A stretch of DNA of 64,000 nucleotides from Symsagittifera roscoffensis (taxonomy: Eukaryota > Xenacoelomorpha > Acoela > Convolutidae), in NCBI RefSeq assembly GCF_963678635.1, contig NC_087062.1:98075705-98139704 (forward strand). The letters are read 5' to 3'. Below, piece by piece: positions 18,013 through 27,835 of this stretch. Position 1 is the stretch's first letter; each line of letters begins with the position of its first letter. A model generated the notes under the pieces. It was not told the DNA's origin and did not search any database. It saw nothing but the letters and a program-made list of their open reading frames with translations. Both the position numbers and the translations under genes were made by a program.

Positions 18013-20190
18013 AAAAAATTTTATTTCAAATAGCAAAACAACAACTGAAGCATGAAACCAAGATAGCACCGGGAGTGAAAGAGAGCACCATATGGGAAAT
18101 CTATCAGATAAAAAGGCCGGATGTTGGGAATGACATAAGAAATTCGCAGAAAGTGAGATACAAGGTGACAGAGAATTAGAGGATCATAAAAACTTCGTCG
18201 AGAGAAGCTTGAGGGCGTAGAGTTCCGATGACACATGCTGCGTTAGACATCTGTATGCAAACTGATATTCTTTGCCTAAGGAAGGCAGAAGCACGGGCTT
18301 CGTTGGTGGAATCTTGAATCAGCTTACCGAGCTTACAAAGAAAACGTTTGGTGTCTGGTCCTGCGCCTCCTTGTATTTCGAATGCGACAGGCTGAAACAA
18401 GTAGCCTCTGTTGATGATTTCAGTGTATTTCACTCTTTTCGTCTCTGCTGTAGTCGCTGCTTTCAGGGGCTCGAATGAGTCAATTCTACTACTGCACAAT
18501 GCGTCCACGACCGTGGCATCCCATACCATTGGTTGGCCTCTGGACCAAGGTGTAGACGTGAGCCCATCCGGCTTTTTCCGATATGAGCGGCAAAGTCCAG
18601 GGGGTTCTAATACCGAGTGAATGTTGGCGCTGGTAAGACCCCTCTTCACTATGTCATTCAACATCGAATGGCGAGCATGACGGCCGGCGCTCATTTTGCA
18701 AGCCAAACCAAGGAGGCCATCTTCAGAGACTTCTTTACCGCATCGGCATTGGTGGGGTTCGCACACTTTGCCGCCCAAACGCAGTGCCACACTGATGCGG
18801 AGTTGGATGTCTGTGAATTTCAAGCCCTAGTTGGATGATGGCAGATCCTGCAGCCAGCTTCCCGCCATCTTTCCAGGGTAAGCTTCTATTCTATTGTGGT
18901 CTGTCAATGAACAGTTCTCAAGCATCGAGGTTTTTAGGTTCTCGAATACTGGCCAAGTCCAATTCTTTTGGGTGCTTCTATTAGTTGGTGGAAGTGCTTG
19001 TGCATTATCACCCCAGAGTTCCAGAGCAGTTTCTTTGTCGCCTGTTGGTCCGGTACAAGTGGAGGTTTGACAAAGCAGCGCAAGAGCTCGCGGAGGATAG
19101 AAAACAGGAAGTCGCAAGCAATGAAGCAGATGGCAGACCCAGGCCACCCACTTTAACAGGCAGACAAGCTTGGATGCGAGAAGAATCTGTAAGTTGAACA
19201 ATGGTGATTTTTTCCAGTGTTGAGGTCAGAATGGAATTATAGTTGGAGAGTATGTCGGGGTGCATGAAGCACGTTGACTTGCGGAGCAGAAATGTCAGTT
19301 TCGGTATACTGAACGAGTTTTTCAAAAGAAAAAGCGCCGAGTGTGCCTCGATTTCGACCAGGCGTTCGCTCAGTAGCTCAAGATCTTTTGAACGTTTGGT
19401 CAATTTGTCAAGGACACAGTCAGCACCCATGCCTGCACCAAGGATGCATAGGTCATCCAGTGGAGTCTCTTGTATAGCAGGGCAGATCGTGTTGAATAGT
19501 TGCAGTATTTCGAGTTTGAGCTCTTCACTCGGTGAACCTAGGAAAGTTAGCTCACATTTCGAACACTTAACTTTCAGGCCAAGCATACGAGCGCGCTCTA
19601 TCACCAGTTTCAAGTCCTCGAAAACTAACCGGAACTTATCAGCAAGATTCCCATCGTCCAGATACCAGAAGTTAAGAGCAGAATTCAGCGAATGAATCAT
19701 GTCGTTAATCGTGTCACAGAACATGGGCGGCCCCTCCGGGTCTCCTTGTTGAGCTCCTTCATCTGAGATCAGAATATGAGATCCAAAGAACAGATAGGAG
19801 GGTTGGCTATAGGCTGAGAACGCAAAAATTTTCAGGCGAGGGTACTTTTCGCTAATTTTCTTCAGCATGTGTTGCCTTGAGATTGAGTTGAAAGCATTTT
19901 CGGAATCAAATTTGACAAGAACGTGTTCATCGCTGATGCCTGGAGAAGATAGGAATTTGCGGGTGGCATGGACTGCCGCCTCACATCCGTTTTTGGTGCC
20001 GAAGCCCAGTTGAGTAGATCCATATGAACGTTTTCCTTGTTCTAATATTTCGTGGTCTTTGCCGGCACATCTCGCTGCCAATCTGCAAAGTGTGTTGCCG
20101 ACTGCTATGGGCCGAACGCCGGAAGAAGGTTTATTGAGTGCGACCAAGTTTGCCCCGAAAAAGAAAGGTCTGATATCAATCGGTACACCA
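18013..20190 (-). mobile_element. 5'-truncated non-LTR retrotransposon (restriction-like endonuclease type)
   Basis: It interrupts the macro-repeat between CTGAAATTAATT (left) and GAATTAATTATGG (right); the uninterrupted site is at 53185-53200. The shared AATTAATT suggests a target-site duplication of about 8 bp. On the minus strand the 3' end is A-rich and the coding part starts abruptly inside the RT domain, typical of 5' truncation in target-primed insertion. Confidence 0.82.
18176..20165 (-). pseudogene. RT and C-terminal endonuclease of non-LTR element, frameshifted
   Basis: Read on the minus strand. From 20165 an RT begins in its fingers (ALNKPSSGVRPIAVGN), keeps GAQQGDPEGPP and the catalytic YLDDG, and runs to about 19008. 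Two frameshifts follow (near 19040 and 18830). The last part (18176-18823) has a CxC...C cluster, a GRHARH basic patch and a KPD motif followed 15 residues later by D, the pattern of restriction-like endonucleases in R2, NeSL and CRE-like elements. The expected His of the zinc cluster appears to be Leu. The N-terminus with any DNA-binding fingers is missing. I would place it among site-specific-type non-LTR elements but cannot name the clade. Confidence 0.8.
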
Positions 20191-20428
20191 CCGAATTAAT
20201 TATGGAAATTCTTAATTAATTTGTATAGAAAATTCTGAGTCAAAATTTCGATTTAGACACGTCCCTTTTTTAAACAAAAAAAAGAAAAATTTGTTGTGAC
20301 CAAATTATCAGCGTCAACTTCCTGCTTCTAAACTCATGACGCGTTCTCAAGCCCGGCTTCTCTTTCCTGATATATAATGCCTCTGATGTTAACAACTTAG
20401 TTTGATTCTTCGACCTATTTGTTATTCT

Positions 20429-20637
20429 TTACATCTTTGGTGATTGAGTTGAAGAACTCCTCTCAATTTCCAGAGGCTTACCCTTGCCCTCCAAAAATAT
20501 TTGAAGGGCGTCTGCTGCTACATTTACGGACCAATTCTCAGGGTAAAATTTGTCAGCCATTTCGCCGTTAGTTTCCATTAATTTGTCAAATTGCTCCCAG
20601 CTAGGTGTTTTCCTTTGTACAAAATTGGTAGATCAAC
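20429..20637 (-). pseudogene. Minus-strand coding-like segment of the macro-repeat
   Basis: About 69 codons on the minus strand containing SWEQFDKLMETNGE and a KFYPENWSVN block, ending at a stop at 20429. Recurs at 50626-50816 and 63737-63926, where a stop interrupts it. Protein-level conservation over three copies suggests an exon or an old transposon gene; no family recognised. Confidence 0.45.
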
Positions 20638-20702
20638 CAATAGATCAACCGAAGAAAAACTTCCATTGTGTCTGATTGCTATGACGAACTGCAGGAAGTC
20701 GC

Positions 20703-21110
20703 AAGCATGAGTGATAATGAGAAAATCGAATTAAATTCTGATGAGGATTTATTTGCTGCAGAAGACAGGAATGAGCCGGATCTGGATGAAATGCACAAAA
20801 CGTGAACTCGGAAAACTCTTTAACAATGAACACGAGAAGAGGAGAAAAAAGAAAGAGCATGGCATACAATAAATACGCGGATGATTTCGTAATAAATGCA
20901 AAAAAAAATAAGAAGATCTCGACACGGAGCTAGTAGGCATGCGAGTGTTGAGACCATGAAGGGCTAAATATCAAAGATGACGAGGCAGTCTGGAAGGAAG
21001 ACAACAGCACGCCCGAGAACGAAATGGTTCTAGAAAATGACGGAAAAAAATAGGAGCAGGCAAACTAATGAATATTGGAGTATTGGGCTGGATGCACAAT
21101 CTACCAGCAG
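20703..21110 (+). pseudogene. Relic of giant-element Pol linker
   Basis: Colinear with the post-integrase acidic linker of copy A (5834-6230): DNEKIE, then about 154 bases on YNKYADDFVI (copy A YNRYGDDFLI), then STPE at about 296 bases (copy A 298), then GWMHNL (copy A EWMRDV). Several stops and shifts. The divergence from A and B is much larger than between A and B, so this is an older relative. Confidence 0.7.
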
Positions 21111-21111
21111 A

Positions 21112-21118
21112 GAGAGAG

Positions 21119-21148
<30 letters not shown>
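21112..21148 (+). repeat. GAA microsatellite
   Basis: A run of GAA triplets preceded by GAGAGAGA. A shorter run is at the homologous place 51210-51237, so length varies between macro-repeat copies. Confidence 0.95.
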
Positions 21149-21149
<1 letters not shown>

Positions 21150-21289
21150 GTAAATTCAAGTCTTTTGAAAAGACAATCAAAAAGTATGAAAACATGAAAA
21201 GTATCAACAGAGTTTAAAAAAAATACCTTTATATCTATTATATGAATCAAAATGCTGCATGACATTTTTCTGATTGGATAAGACAAAAA

Positions 21290-21297
21290 AAATTTTG
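21290..21297 (+). repeat. Target-site duplication, left (AAATTTTG)
   Basis: AAATTTTG here and again at 24314-24321 flank the Penelope-like element; LTR sequence continues outside both. The 8-bp match supports insertion by retrotransposition. Confidence 0.75.
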
Positions 21298-21299
21298 CT

Positions 21300-23958
21300 T
21301 TGTGTCACGTGAGGTTTATTCCTCGTGGCCTGCAAACCAATGAGCACAGTTGTACTCCCACCTCCAATTTTGGTTTGGATTTAAAAAACAAACTCGTTTG
21401 GAAATTAGTCCGTCATTATGCGTCCATATATGTTAAATTTATCAACTGTCACCAACGTGTTAAATTTTTGAGAGTTTGTCTAGAAAACGTCATTATACCT
21501 GATTTTTTGAGGTTCAGGGTACCAGAAAATGGGGTGCTTTCGAACCAAGCGGTACACAGTTTTCAAACAAAACTTCTAAGAACGGAGATAAACAAGGCAA
21601 GGACAGATTAGGAAAACGTTGAAGTCAAACTAGAAAGGGCGAGAGGCGCAGTACAGAGGGTTGTAGATGAGAAGTTTTGGCCTTCGGTAATTAAATATTT
21701 AAGTCTTAGGGGACAAAGACAAACAGCAACAGTCAAAGAGACCCATCAGAAAAAACTACTGAAAATATCAGAAAGGCAAGACCGACCTCTAGGGAAGCAA
21801 GGTGAGGGTTCGGTAAAAACTCTTGATGATGTTGAATATCGAATTGGGTATAACAAGTGTTAGCATTAGGGCCGAAGCATCCCGTCAGGGATAAATTTAA
21901 TGATACACACTTTCTCGCCGACATTGATATCTTTCTATCGGATCTCAAAAATGGTAAAGTCCCCGGGGAGGCCCTTTGTGAGATCGAAGCTGTGGCAAAA
22001 GCCTATGCTAAAAGGGTGAAACAAACACCATCTGACAAAGGCGTTGAGAAGACCCGAAAGTATCTGAAGAGTAATGGATTAGTTGCGGTACCGTATGACA
22101 AAGGCGTGGGTTTTTGTGTAATGAGAAAGGACACCTACGAGAACAAGTTGTCGGATACATTAGATTCCAATCAAGTCAGCAAAAGTAAAGGATCAATTGA
22201 TGCGATTGTTTTGAAGATAGAACGAGACATCAATAAGGAGTTGTTGGCAATGAGGAAAAAAGATGAAATAAATGAGAGTCTCTACACAAGGATGAGGTCT
22301 ACTGAGGGGCAACCCGCCAGGCTTTATGGGTTGACGAAAGTGCACAAAGTGAATACCCCATTAAGACCGGTACTCTCCTTGCCTGGTAGATCTTATTATA
22401 ACTTGAACGTGGTTCTTGCAAAATTTTTCGAGAAAATTGAGGGCGCAAACATCAAAACCAACTCACTAGATGCGAGAGAAATCTTAGAGAGCACTAACCT
22501 TGGTCCCAATGAAAATTTGATATCTCTAGATGTGAAGAGTTTGTACACAAATGTTCCACTGAAAGAAGCAATAGATAGAAGAACTGTTCTGAGAGAACTG
22601 TATGAGCAAGATGAACCACCATAAGTTGCTAGGAAAACCATGAAGAGACTGTTGAACATGGCAGTTAGTCAAGTCCATTTTAAATGCAATGAAATATGGT
22701 ACGTTCAGAGAGATGGTTTGGCAATGGGGGCATCCCTTGCCGTTATTTTAGCAAATTTTTGGCTGAAGCAGTACAAAACTGCACTATCGAGGGTTATTCC
22801 CGAAATGTTTTTGCCCGAGAAAGATCCTACCGGAATATGTCCCGAGTGCAATAAGAAAGTCACGTACAGGTCAACAAGTGTAGAACTTGAATGCTGTTTC
22901 AACTGGTATCACGTAAAATGCGGTGATATATCAGATGATTAGTATCGAAATATAAGTGAAACCGTCTGGTACTGTAGAAAATGCATCGCAATAAGAAAGA
23001 AATATAAGTCAGTGCAGCAAGCTAAGTTATTTCTCCGTTACGTTGACGATATAGTGAGAACAGTGAAGGGTGATCCTGAAAAAGTGCTACGGGCTGCAAA
23101 CTTACTACATCCAAAATTACAGTTCACAATAGAGACACCAAACACAAAGGGAAATTTGGCCTTTTTGGATTTACAAATTAGTATTGACAAAAGCAGGAAA
23201 ATTAGCTGTGGGTGGTATCAAAAACCAACAGATACAGGTACCATACTAAATTTTAGAAGCTGCGCCCCCCTTCAGTACAAGAGAAGTGAGATTGAAGTAA
23301 CTGTTTACCGGGTCTTCCGCAGTACATCAACATTGGAAGAATATGATAAAGCTATGAAAGTCAACCGTGAGCAGTGGTTGGATAACCAATATCCGGAAAG
23401 TTGGTCGTCGCGGGTTGCATCCCATGCCCTTGAAAAGATCATCAGCGAGGGCAAAAACAAAAGAACATGGCTGAGAAAAAGAAGCCCTGTGATTATAGCA
23501 GTGATTCACCACCCATCTTGATGGTCCAATATAGGGGGAATCACAGTCAGATATTAGCAAAAAAAGTGCGCGATATCACCAATGCGCTGATAATATTCAC
23601 GACGAGGAAAATAAAAACTTGTATGCCCTCTCTAAAATCCTCCTTTTCCAGTGAACTGAAATTAAAAGTGGTGTACAGACTTGAATGTTGTGGGTGCAAA
23701 TCCATCTATGTTGGCCAGACGGTCCGACATCTCACCACAAGGATTGAGGAACACCAAAAAGAGGGTACCCCAGTTGGACAGCATATAAGGCAGTGTGGTA
23801 GTGAGAGTTGTAAGTCTGAGTTTAAATGGAAAATAATCGACCAGGCGTCCAGCAGCATCAAGTTACTTACATTAGAGGCGCTGCAAATTAGGAAAGAGAG
23901 ACCGGCAATTAACACGCGCGACGAGTTTAGAAGTAGGGAGCTGACACTAAGGCTATAG
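21300..23958 (+). pseudogene. Penelope-like RT with internal PHD-like finger and GIY-YIG endonuclease
   Basis: An N-terminal part (21300-21850) has one stop, then a frameshift leads into 21857-22624, 22640-22942 and 23012-23521, all one phase and separated only by TAA (22622) and TAG (22940); a last frameshift leads to 23467-23958. Seen: LYGLTKVHK and the SLDVKSLYTNVP motif, GLAMGASLAVILAN, RYVDD at about 23037, and a GIY-YIG domain (CKSIYVGQTVRHLTTR). Between the GLAMGAS block and RYVDD lies a Cys/His-rich finger, CPEC ... WYHVKC ... WYCRKC, which resembles a PHD finger. Penelope RTs copy RNA at a GIY-YIG nick. The element is dead in this copy. Confidence 0.9.
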
Positions 23959-24239
23959 TTCCAGAATCGAAAAATTCTGGCTAAAACAACAAAACTTTGA
24001 AACAACTTACATGTTAGCATGAAAATTACCGAGCGACAAAACGAAATTGTGAAAACAAAAAAGGGTGAAAACTCTCAGAAATTTGTGACAGAATGTTTAA
24101 AATTGTTACATAATAGATGCTACATAATTTCAGTGATTTTTGTAAAGTTTTGATTGGTTGAATTTTTAAAATTTTAAAATAATGATGTGTATGGCACCTT
24201 TATGATCTTTGATCTTTTTGTACAGTTAGTTTAGAAATT

Positions 24240-24290
24240 TTAAACCCTGAAGATGCTCAAAAATGTGCGAAAACGTTTTATTGAATTTAT
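24240..24290 (+). ncRNA. Possible decayed hammerhead-like motif in the Penelope-like element
   Basis: CCTGAAGATGCTC, a short A-rich loop, then GTGCGAAAACG near 24246-24282 resembles the hammerhead core arrangement (CUGANGA, stem II, GAAA) known in Penelope-like elements, but the core deviates and the outer stems are not evident. Low confidence. Confidence 0.25.
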
Positions 24291-24313
24291 AATTTTAACG
24301 CATTCTCAACAAG

Positions 24314-24321
24314 AAATTTTG
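24314..24321 (+). repeat. Target-site duplication, right (AAATTTTG)
   Basis: Partner of 21290-21297. Confidence 0.75.
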
Positions 24322-25154
24322 ATCATTGGCTTGCAAAGCGGAAATTTAGGGTGCAGGTGTATGCAGATTTTGATTGCTGTTCAGCGATAATGTGACAATT
24401 TTGCATAGTTGTGAATTTTGGGGTGTAGATAAAGTTAAATCTGCTGCAAACTTCTGTTCTGTAAATGAACCCTGGCCTTGTATCTTGAGCAACACTCAAC
24501 ATTCTGGGGGCTCACTGGCAGACGACGACACGCGACGAGGACATCGATCTTGAGTCCGGGGGGAGTATGTGCCAGTCGGTCATATTTGGAAGTTTGACCT
24601 TGAGCAACGCAAAATACAAGCTTTGGAGTAAAATGGAATTTTTCAAAAATTCGAATTGAGCAAGTCATGCTCAGGTTTCTCGCGACAACTGAAAATACTA
24701 GAAAATAAGATCAGAAGAACCGAACTACAATCGCGGGAAAGTAGTAAAAAAAACAGCGGTAAATTGCTATTCGCAATTTCCAGATATAAGATTGTGCGAG
24801 AGTAGAGCTGTCTCATTCTTAAGGGAAGACAGAGTGATCGTGAGTGGAGAAGAAAGCGAATCAGTATTGGACCAGAGTGAACCTTCGGTGGAAAGGTGGA
24901 CAACCGAAATCTATCAATAGTCCAGCCCCCAAAACTCATTTCTCAAGCTGAAACTTGTCCATTTAAAACTCCTTGAGTCATACTTGATTACCAATTTTTC
25001 TAGAGTTACTTAATAATTTAGTTACTCAATTCTAGAGAGTGTGCCGGTATGTAAGGACCCAATTTAAATTACTTAAGTTTGTTTTATATTGTTATGTTGA
25101 GGTTAGGAGAGTATTAGGTTGATCCATCTGAAATGAATCAAAGGTCCACTGTCT

Positions 25155-25160
25155 AATAAA
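25155..25160 (+). terminator. AATAAA polyadenylation signal in the LTR
   Basis: AATAAA in CTAATAAAAAG. The same hexamer is at 60245-60250 in the copy C LTR; copies A (AAGAAA) and the B 3' LTR have lost it. Position within the LTR fits a retroelement polyadenylation site. Confidence 0.5.
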
Positions 25161-25451
25161 AAGTAGCTATACGGATTGTTCGGATCCTGTTTTTAACGGC
25201 GTTCGCGGGTTTTAGATAATTTGAGACCTAAGTATGGGGAAGTTTTCATTTTCTAGAGTGAAGGGGGTTATTTTGGTAGTGGCCTTTAAGCTGTAACAAA
25301 GGTTTTAGTCTCATGTCGCAAGTAAACCGAATTGGCCCCGACCGTTCGATGTAGAAAAACACAAGAGATAGTGTCCCTGGCTCTTGAGCCAATGGTTATA
25401 GGGCCTTTTTTTCTTTAGCCTCATATGTGACTCAAGTAGGCGACTGTTACA

Positions 25452-27835
25452 TAGTATTTTTATGGCCCTCCTGGGTTGGCCAGGAGCGCAATAAAGGTAC
25501 TGTTGAACCAATTCGTATCAGGAATGAAGGGCCACCAAGCTATGATGAGATTTGAAAAAAGAAGACAGAAGGACGACAAGTCAATTGACCGGTTCCTGGA
25601 TGATCTTGAAAGCTTGAGAAGAAGGAGTGATCTGGAAGAGTCAACAAACAGAGGAAACTTCAGCATAGCCTCAAAGTTTATCGACGGGGTAAAAAGTGAC
25701 GGTTTGAGAACGATGTTGGCAACGTATTATAAACTTTCAAAGGATAATGCACCAACCCCAGAAGAGATGAGACAAAAGTCTAGGGAGTACATGTTGATGA
25801 AACCGAAAAAGTACCCGTACTCGAAAGGCAGGAATATGCAAGGGGGAAGCCAATCACAGAGGTCATCATGGTACAAGCCTAGAGATGATATGGATCAACG
25901 AAGGTCATGCGCAAGTTGCGGATCAGCGGATCATCACGTAGCCGATTGCACGACATACAAACAAGGCATGAAAAGTCTGGGATACGCGCCGGATGAAAAA
26001 GACATGAGCAAAACGGAGGAAGGTGAATTTTATAGTGGCTTAATCATCAAGATAGGCCCAAGGTGCTTCTCCTGTAATCAAGAGGGCCATTTCAGGATGG
26101 AATGTCCGTTGTTTTGGGAAACTGTGAAGAATCAAAATCACCCCAAACACAAGTTAGCACTGGCTGCCGTACAGAATACGAAGAACAGACAAGCCGAAAT
26201 CGATTTGAAGAACACGGAGGCAGCGAGTGAGGAATTATCGACAAAAACGGTGAAAGCTGTAACGCAAGTCAAAACTGCCATGGAGGCCGAGGCTGGGAAT
26301 TCACTGGAGATAAACTATGAGAAAGCAGCTGCAGAAGCAATCAACAAAGTGAAGCAAGACTTGACGACAAAAGAAATCGAGCGAAGACTGAGGCAGGAGA
26401 TAGAGAAGCAGAGATTGAATGAGAACTTCTGCAGAACAATCCCAGTGCCGGAAGCCACAGAGAGCGCAACAAATGGTGGTAATTGCAACAGTCTAATGAT
26501 GGTGACGGGAAAACCATTTAGCATAACGAAAATTGGAGCGAGAATAATGTCGATAATCCAGTGGGCGGTCACGAAGTAACAAGAAACCTGAGTGAACCGA
26601 GCGATCAGACGATAATGCGCACTGATGTGTACGCAGATTACTTGAGTGCAGTAAGCCCGCAAACAACTTCTAGAGCCGTAAGGGCACTACTCACAAGAGG
26701 TAGCAGCAAATCAATTCGCGTCGACAATAGGTACACGGAAGCATATGGTCCGCATGAGGTAATGCAAAACATAGATGGAATAAACATCTACACGAAGACC
26801 ATGATAACAAGTGATGAAGACCTAGCCGGACAAATCTACGTGGGTAGAGAAGAACTAAAAGTGTGATCGATTGGACACTGTGCCATGTTAGAAGAAGACG
26901 CGATGCATATCGGGACGGAAGCAGACGTATCTGCACACGTACTAGACATAAGCGGAAAGAAGACTCAACTGTGTGGGTTACTGGACACAGGAGCGTTGTT
27001 GAGCGTCATACCAATCGAAACATGGAAGAGGATGGGCTTCGACAACGACGACTTGATAGACTCAAGAATACGGATGTCGGCAGCAAACAAAGGGGCGCTG
27101 CAGGTACTTGGCAGAACACCAATAATAGCCCTAAACTTGGGGGAACGCAATTTGATTCCTCGTGGTGGAGAATCTAGATGAGTGTGACCAAGTCATTTTA
27201 GGCAGAGACTGCATCAGGAATTTCGATGTAACAATTGATCTAAACAATGCGATGTTCAGGATTCGAAACCCCGGAAAAGAAGTACGTAATTAAATAGTAA
27301 ACTTGTGATGGCGAATGAGAATAAAGCACCGGTATTCTTGAGTAGGAGAGTAAGGCTGAAAGCAAACAAAGCGGCAATAGTAAGCCTGCGGATGAAAAAT
27401 TATAATGAACTAAGTGACAATGAACAAGTATGCATAGTCCCAAATCCAAATAGTCAAAGTGCTGCTATTTTAAGAAGATCCTTCTCGATAACCAAGAGTG
27501 GCCTCTGCGTCAGTGTATTGTTGAATACTCTTGATATACCTATCACAATCAAGAGTAGAAGGAAATGGGGATACGCTCTTCCTGTGAAAACTCGATATGA
27601 AATGACTAAAAATGTAAAAGAAAATGAAGTTCTTGATTGCCCGAATCATAGGGATAAGATTTGTACCTTGAGAAGATTGAAGAAAATAAAATATTCATCA
27701 GGTCTTGTGAAATTGCTTAAGTCAGAGACAGACGATGGACTTTTGAGCTGTTCGAGTTTTCCGCAAAGAGCAACACTAGAGGAATTAGAAGTGGATAAAC
27801 CGGTTTTTACCAGAGATAGAACACTTGAGGGGTAG
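25452..27835 (+). pseudogene. Gag-protease of copy B
   Basis: An open gag frame from 25455 shows a retrotransposon-gag type helical segment (about 25500-25800, with FLDDLESLRRRSD) and both CCHC knuckles (about 25908 and 26064). A one-base loss near 26553 shifts the frame, TGA at 26864 replaces an Arg codon, a deletion with a shift falls near 27155 just after the DTG block (about 26986), and reading resumes at 27305. The junction to pol carries AGA where copy A has TGA. There is no Met near the LTR, so the gag N-terminus is missing. Confidence 0.88.

Larger units (their letters stand above)
20191..21225. repeat. Macro-repeat segment between non-LTR insertion and copy B
   Basis: Homologous to 50391-51310 and to 63500-64000. 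It carries a minus-strand coding-like piece, a + strand relic of the giant element's linker, and a GAA run. Its right end (AAAAAATAC at about 21218-21226) corresponds to the empty site AAAATACATG near 51313, which places the left boundary of copy B. Confidence 0.82.
21298..24313 (+). mobile_element. Penelope-like element inserted in the 5' LTR of copy B
   Basis: The insertion is about 3.0 kb, with a Penelope-type reverse transcriptase followed by a GIY-YIG endonuclease. It lies between AAATTTTG repeats, and the LTRs at 41650-41700 and 59570-59620 show the uninterrupted site. No second copy of the element lies in the window. Confidence 0.92.
21226..25451 (+). repeat. 5' LTR of copy B, interrupted by a Penelope-like element
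   Basis: LTR sequence at 21226-21297 resumes at 24314 and runs to GTTACA at 25451. Without the insertion it is about 1.2 kb. It retains a segment of about 200 bases (near 24730-24910) that the 3' LTRs of B and C lack. A TGG-starting stretch at 25463, 11 bases after the LTR end, is a weak candidate primer binding site. Confidence 0.85.

Noticed and set aside
20870-20930. YADDF near 20865 as an RT catalytic motif
   Set aside because: It aligns with YGDDF in the post-integrase linker of copy A, not with the RT palm.
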